Shown here one piece after another: positions 61,780 through 64,000 of a stretch of DNA of 64,000 nucleotides; position 1 is the stretch's first letter, and every line of letters begins with the position of its first letter. The DNA lies in the NCBI RefSeq assembly GCF_002222655.1, contig NZ_CP022423.1, positions 1,178,001-1,242,000 of the forward strand. The letters run 5' to 3'. This stretch comes from Vitreoscilla filiformis. Its GTDB lineage: Bacteria > Pseudomonadota > Gammaproteobacteria > Burkholderiales > Burkholderiaceae_C. The notes below the pieces were generated by a model that saw nothing but the letters and a program-made list of their open reading frames with translations, was not told where the DNA came from and did not search any database. Both the position numbers and the translations under genes were made by a program.

Positions 61780-63729
61780 GTGCCCACCAACTTCGTGCAA
61801 CTGATGCTCGACCACGCAGCGCAGCGGCCCCACGCGCCGGCCTTGCGCGAGAAGGAATTCGGGATTTGGCAAACCATCACCTGGGGTGAGCTGGCCGTGC
61901 TCACCCGCAAGCTGGCGTGTGGCCTGCATGGCGCCGGGTTGCGCGCCGGCCAGCACATCATCATCGTGGGGGACAACCGCCCGCGCATGAACGCCGTGAT
62001 GCTGGCCGCGCAAGCGCTGGGTGCCATCCCCGTGCCGCTCTACCAGGATGCGGTGGCTGCTGAGTATGTGTTCCCGATCCACAACGCCGAGGTTGAGTTC
62101 GCGGTGGTGGAAGACCAGGAGCAGGTGGACAAACTGCTCGACGTGCGCCGCCAAGTGCCCACCCTGCACCGCATTTGGTACGACAACCCGCGTGGCCTGC
62201 GCCACTACGCCGAGCCCGGTGTGGCGTCGCTGGACACCTTGATCGAAGAAGGTGCCGAGGTCTACCACCGCGAGCCGTGGGTGTTTGACGACGGCCCCAA
62301 GAAAATCCAGCCGGATGACGTGGCCGCCATGTTCTTCACGTCCGGAACCACCGGCAACCCGAAGGGCGTGGTGCATACCCACCACTCGCTGCTGGATCGC
62401 GCTTTGGCGGGCAAAAAGTTTGACCGCCTGACCGAATCCGAAGAAGTGCTGGCCTACCTGCCGCCGGCGTGGATCGGGCAAAACATCTTCAGTTATGCGC
62501 AGTGGCTGGCCTGCGGTTACGTGGTGAACTGCCCCGAATCCGGCGCCACCGTCAGCATCGACATGAAGGAAATCGGGCCGACCTACTACTTCGCCCCGCC
62601 CCGGATTTTTGAAGGCCTGCTCACCAGCGTGATGATCCGCATGGAGGATGCCAGCCCGCTCAAGCGCGGCCTGTTCCACCACTTCATGAAGCTGGCCAAG
62701 CGCGTCGGCCCGGCGCTGATGGACGGCCAGCCGGTCGGTTTGCTGGACAAACTGCACTACGCCCTGGGCAGCTTCTGCATTTACGGCCCGCTGCGCAACA
62801 CCATGGGCCTGAGCCGGGTGCGCGTGGCCTACACGGCGGGCGAGGCCATCGGCCCGGATTTGTTCACGTTCTACCGCTCCATTGGCATCAACCTGAAGCA
62901 GCTTTACGGCTCGACGGAAACAGCAGTGTTCGTCTGCCTGCAACCCGACCACGAAGCCCGTGCCGACACCGTGGGCGTGCCCTGCGAAGGCGTCGAAATC
63001 AAGCTGGCGGAGAACGGCGAAGTGCTGGTGAAGTCGCCGGGGCTGCTCAAGGAATACTACAAAAACCCCCGCGCCACCGCCGAGGTGTTGACCGCTGAAG
63101 GGTGGTATCACACCAGCGACGCCGGCTTCATCGACGCCCACGGCCACCTCAAGATCATCGACCGGGTGAAGGACGTGGGCCACCTGAAGGGCGGCGCCAA
63201 CGATGGCGCGATGTTCGCGCCCAAGTACGTGGAGAACAAACTCAAGTTCTTCCCGCACATCAAGGAAGCGGTGGCGTTTGGCAACGGGCGCGAGCGCGTC
63301 TGCGCGTTCATCAACATCGACATGGAAGCCGTGGGCAACTGGGCCGAAAAGCGCAATCTGCCCTACGCCGGTTACACCGACTTGGCGAGCAAGCCCGAGG
63401 TGCTGGCGCTGATCCGCGAGTGTGTCGAGCAAGTCAACGCTGATCTGGCGCGGGATGCGCTGCTGGCCGGCAGCCAAATCCACCGCTTCTTGGTGCTGCA
63501 CAAGGAGCTGGACGCCGACGACGGCGAAATGACCCGCACCCGCAAGGTCAAGCGCGGGTTCATCCAAGACAAGTACCAGGTGCTGGTGGACGCGCTCTAC
63601 GCCGGCAAGCCCGAGCAGTTCATCGAAACGGCGGTCAAGTTTGAGGACGGGCGCAGCGGCAGCGTCTCGGCCACGCTCAAGCTGCTGGACGCCAAGACCT
63701 TCCCGGCTCAAACCCAACAGGCGGCCTGA
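61780..63729 (+). CDS. AMP-dependent long-chain-type acyl-CoA synthetase
   Basis: This 649-residue ANL enzyme has MFFTSGTTGNPKGVVHTHHS, LKQLYGSTETAVFVCLQPDH, GWYHTSDAGFIDAHGHLKII, DRVKDVGHLKGGANDGAMFA and a C-terminal Lys region (RTRKVKRGFIQDKYQVLVDA). The GTG at 61780 (MPTNFVQLMLDHA) is preferred since GGAGA lies about 8 nt before it; the upstream frame is just open sequence. Placement before a Liv-type ABC transporter suggests it activates an imported carboxylic acid. Substrate unknown. Confidence 0.88.
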   Translation: MPTNFVQLMLDHAAQRPHAPALREKEFGIWQTITWGELAVLTRKLACGLHGAGLRAGQHIIIVGDNRPRMNAVMLAAQALGAIPVPLYQDAVAAEYVFPIHNAEVEFAVVEDQEQVDKLLDVRRQVPTLHRIWYDNPRGLRHYAEPGVASLDTLIEEGAEVYHREPWVFDDGPKKIQPDDVAAMFFTSGTTGNPKGVVHTHHSLLDRALAGKKFDRLTESEEVLAYLPPAWIGQNIFSYAQWLACGYVVNCPESGATVSIDMKEIGPTYYFAPPRIFEGLLTSVMIRMEDASPLKRGLFHHFMKLAKRVGPALMDGQPVGLLDKLHYALGSFCIYGPLRNTMGLSRVRVAYTAGEAIGPDLFTFYRSIGINLKQLYGSTETAVFVCLQPDHEARADTVGVPCEGVEIKLAENGEVLVKSPGLLKEYYKNPRATAEVLTAEGWYHTSDAGFIDAHGHLKIIDRVKDVGHLKGGANDGAMFAPKYVENKLKFFPHIKEAVAFGNGRERVCAFINIDMEAVGNWAEKRNLPYAGYTDLASKPEVLALIRECVEQVNADLARDALLAGSQIHRFLVLHKELDADDGEMTRTRKVKRGFIQDKYQVLVDALYAGKPEQFIETAVKFEDGRSGSVSATLKLLDAKTFPAQTQQAA

Positions 63730-63732
63730 CCC

Positions 63733-64000
63733 ATGTACGAACGCAAGACCGGCAACGTCATCCTCGACGTGCAGAACATCAGCCTGCGCTTTGGTGGCGT
63801 CAAGGCGCTCACCGACATCAGCTTCGATGTGTGCGAGCACGAGATCCGCTCGATCATCGGCCCGAACGGCGCGGGCAAGAGCTCGATGCTCAATTGCATC
63901 AATGGCGTGTATGTGCCGCAGGAAGGCAAGATCACCTTCCACGGCCAAACCTTCGCGCACATGAACAGCCGCCAAGTGGCCGAAATGGGCGTGGCACGCA
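63733..64000 (+). CDS. Branched-chain amino acid-type ABC transporter ATPase (LivG-like, partial)
   Basis: The first 89 codons are in the window. They read ILDVQNISLRFGGVKALTDI, then Walker A SIIGPNGAGKSSMLNCINGV, typical of LivG. It begins 3 nt past the acyl-CoA ligase stop, so the two are an operon. The rest of the transporter is beyond the window. The family also carries aromatic acids and other carboxylates, which would fit the ligase. Confidence 0.88.
   Translation, partial: MYERKTGNVILDVQNISLRFGGVKALTDISFDVCEHEIRSIIGPNGAGKSSMLNCINGVYVPQEGKITFHGQTFAHMNSRQVAEMGVAR

Overview
The window is GC-rich (about two thirds G+C by eye), densely coded DNA from a Gram-negative bacterium. The gene set suggests a betaproteobacterium of the order Burkholderiales, possibly the Sphaerotilus/Leptothrix/Rubrivivax side: a T. 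ferrooxidans-type glutamate-cysteine ligase, hemE next to priA, a glnK-amtB pair with a sigma-54 promoter, an outer-membrane capsule exporter and ETF-linked acyl-CoA oxidation genes. The genus is inference. No rRNA, tRNA or CRISPR array was found.

Layout. 1-14.8 kb is mostly housekeeping: lemA (partial), hemE, priA, yjcH-actP, a Rep-type helicase, an orphan TAXI binding protein, kup, gshA, amtB and glnK. At 15.1-18.6 kb lies comM, split by a 2,010-bp group II intron that carries its own reverse transcriptase/maturase; removing 15389-17398 restores the comM frame exactly. 18.8-32.3 kb is a capsule or exopolysaccharide locus: two giant paralogous glycosyltransferases, three smaller ones, and a KpsM-KpsT-KpsE-KpsD-type export machine, followed by a DUF1800/DUF1501 pair. 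At 35.1-36.4 kb a DAHP synthase gene is preceded by what looks like a complete aromatic-amino-acid transcription attenuator. 36.4-41.1 kb holds a PduO-type adenosyltransferase, a CheA-like kinase/CheY/CheX phosphorelay module and a GAF protein. 41.1-44.4 kb is a nitrate-type ABC transporter (NrtABD-like) with a candidate sigma-54 promoter.

44.4-47.7 kb is accessory. On the minus strand an SMC-like ATPase, a PIN-domain protein and an RNA ligase overlap end to end as one translationally coupled unit, and a HipB-like HTH gene with a palindromic operator is divergent from it. The ATPase and PIN genes are clearly AT-richer than their surroundings. This is the best candidate in the window for an undescribed system.

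47.6-59.7 kb is an acyl-CoA oxidation region: two acyl-CoA ligases, an acyl-CoA dehydrogenase, a MaoC hydratase, EtfAB and ETF-ubiquinone oxidoreductase, with a hybrid kinase/response regulator pair in the middle. Together these activate an acid, dehydrogenate and hydrate the acyl-CoA, and pass electrons to quinone. 59.7-60.8 kb holds a DUF559 gene and an array of about 215-bp tandem repeats. The window ends with a Crp/Fnr regulator, another acyl-CoA ligase and the start of a LivG-type ABC ATPase.
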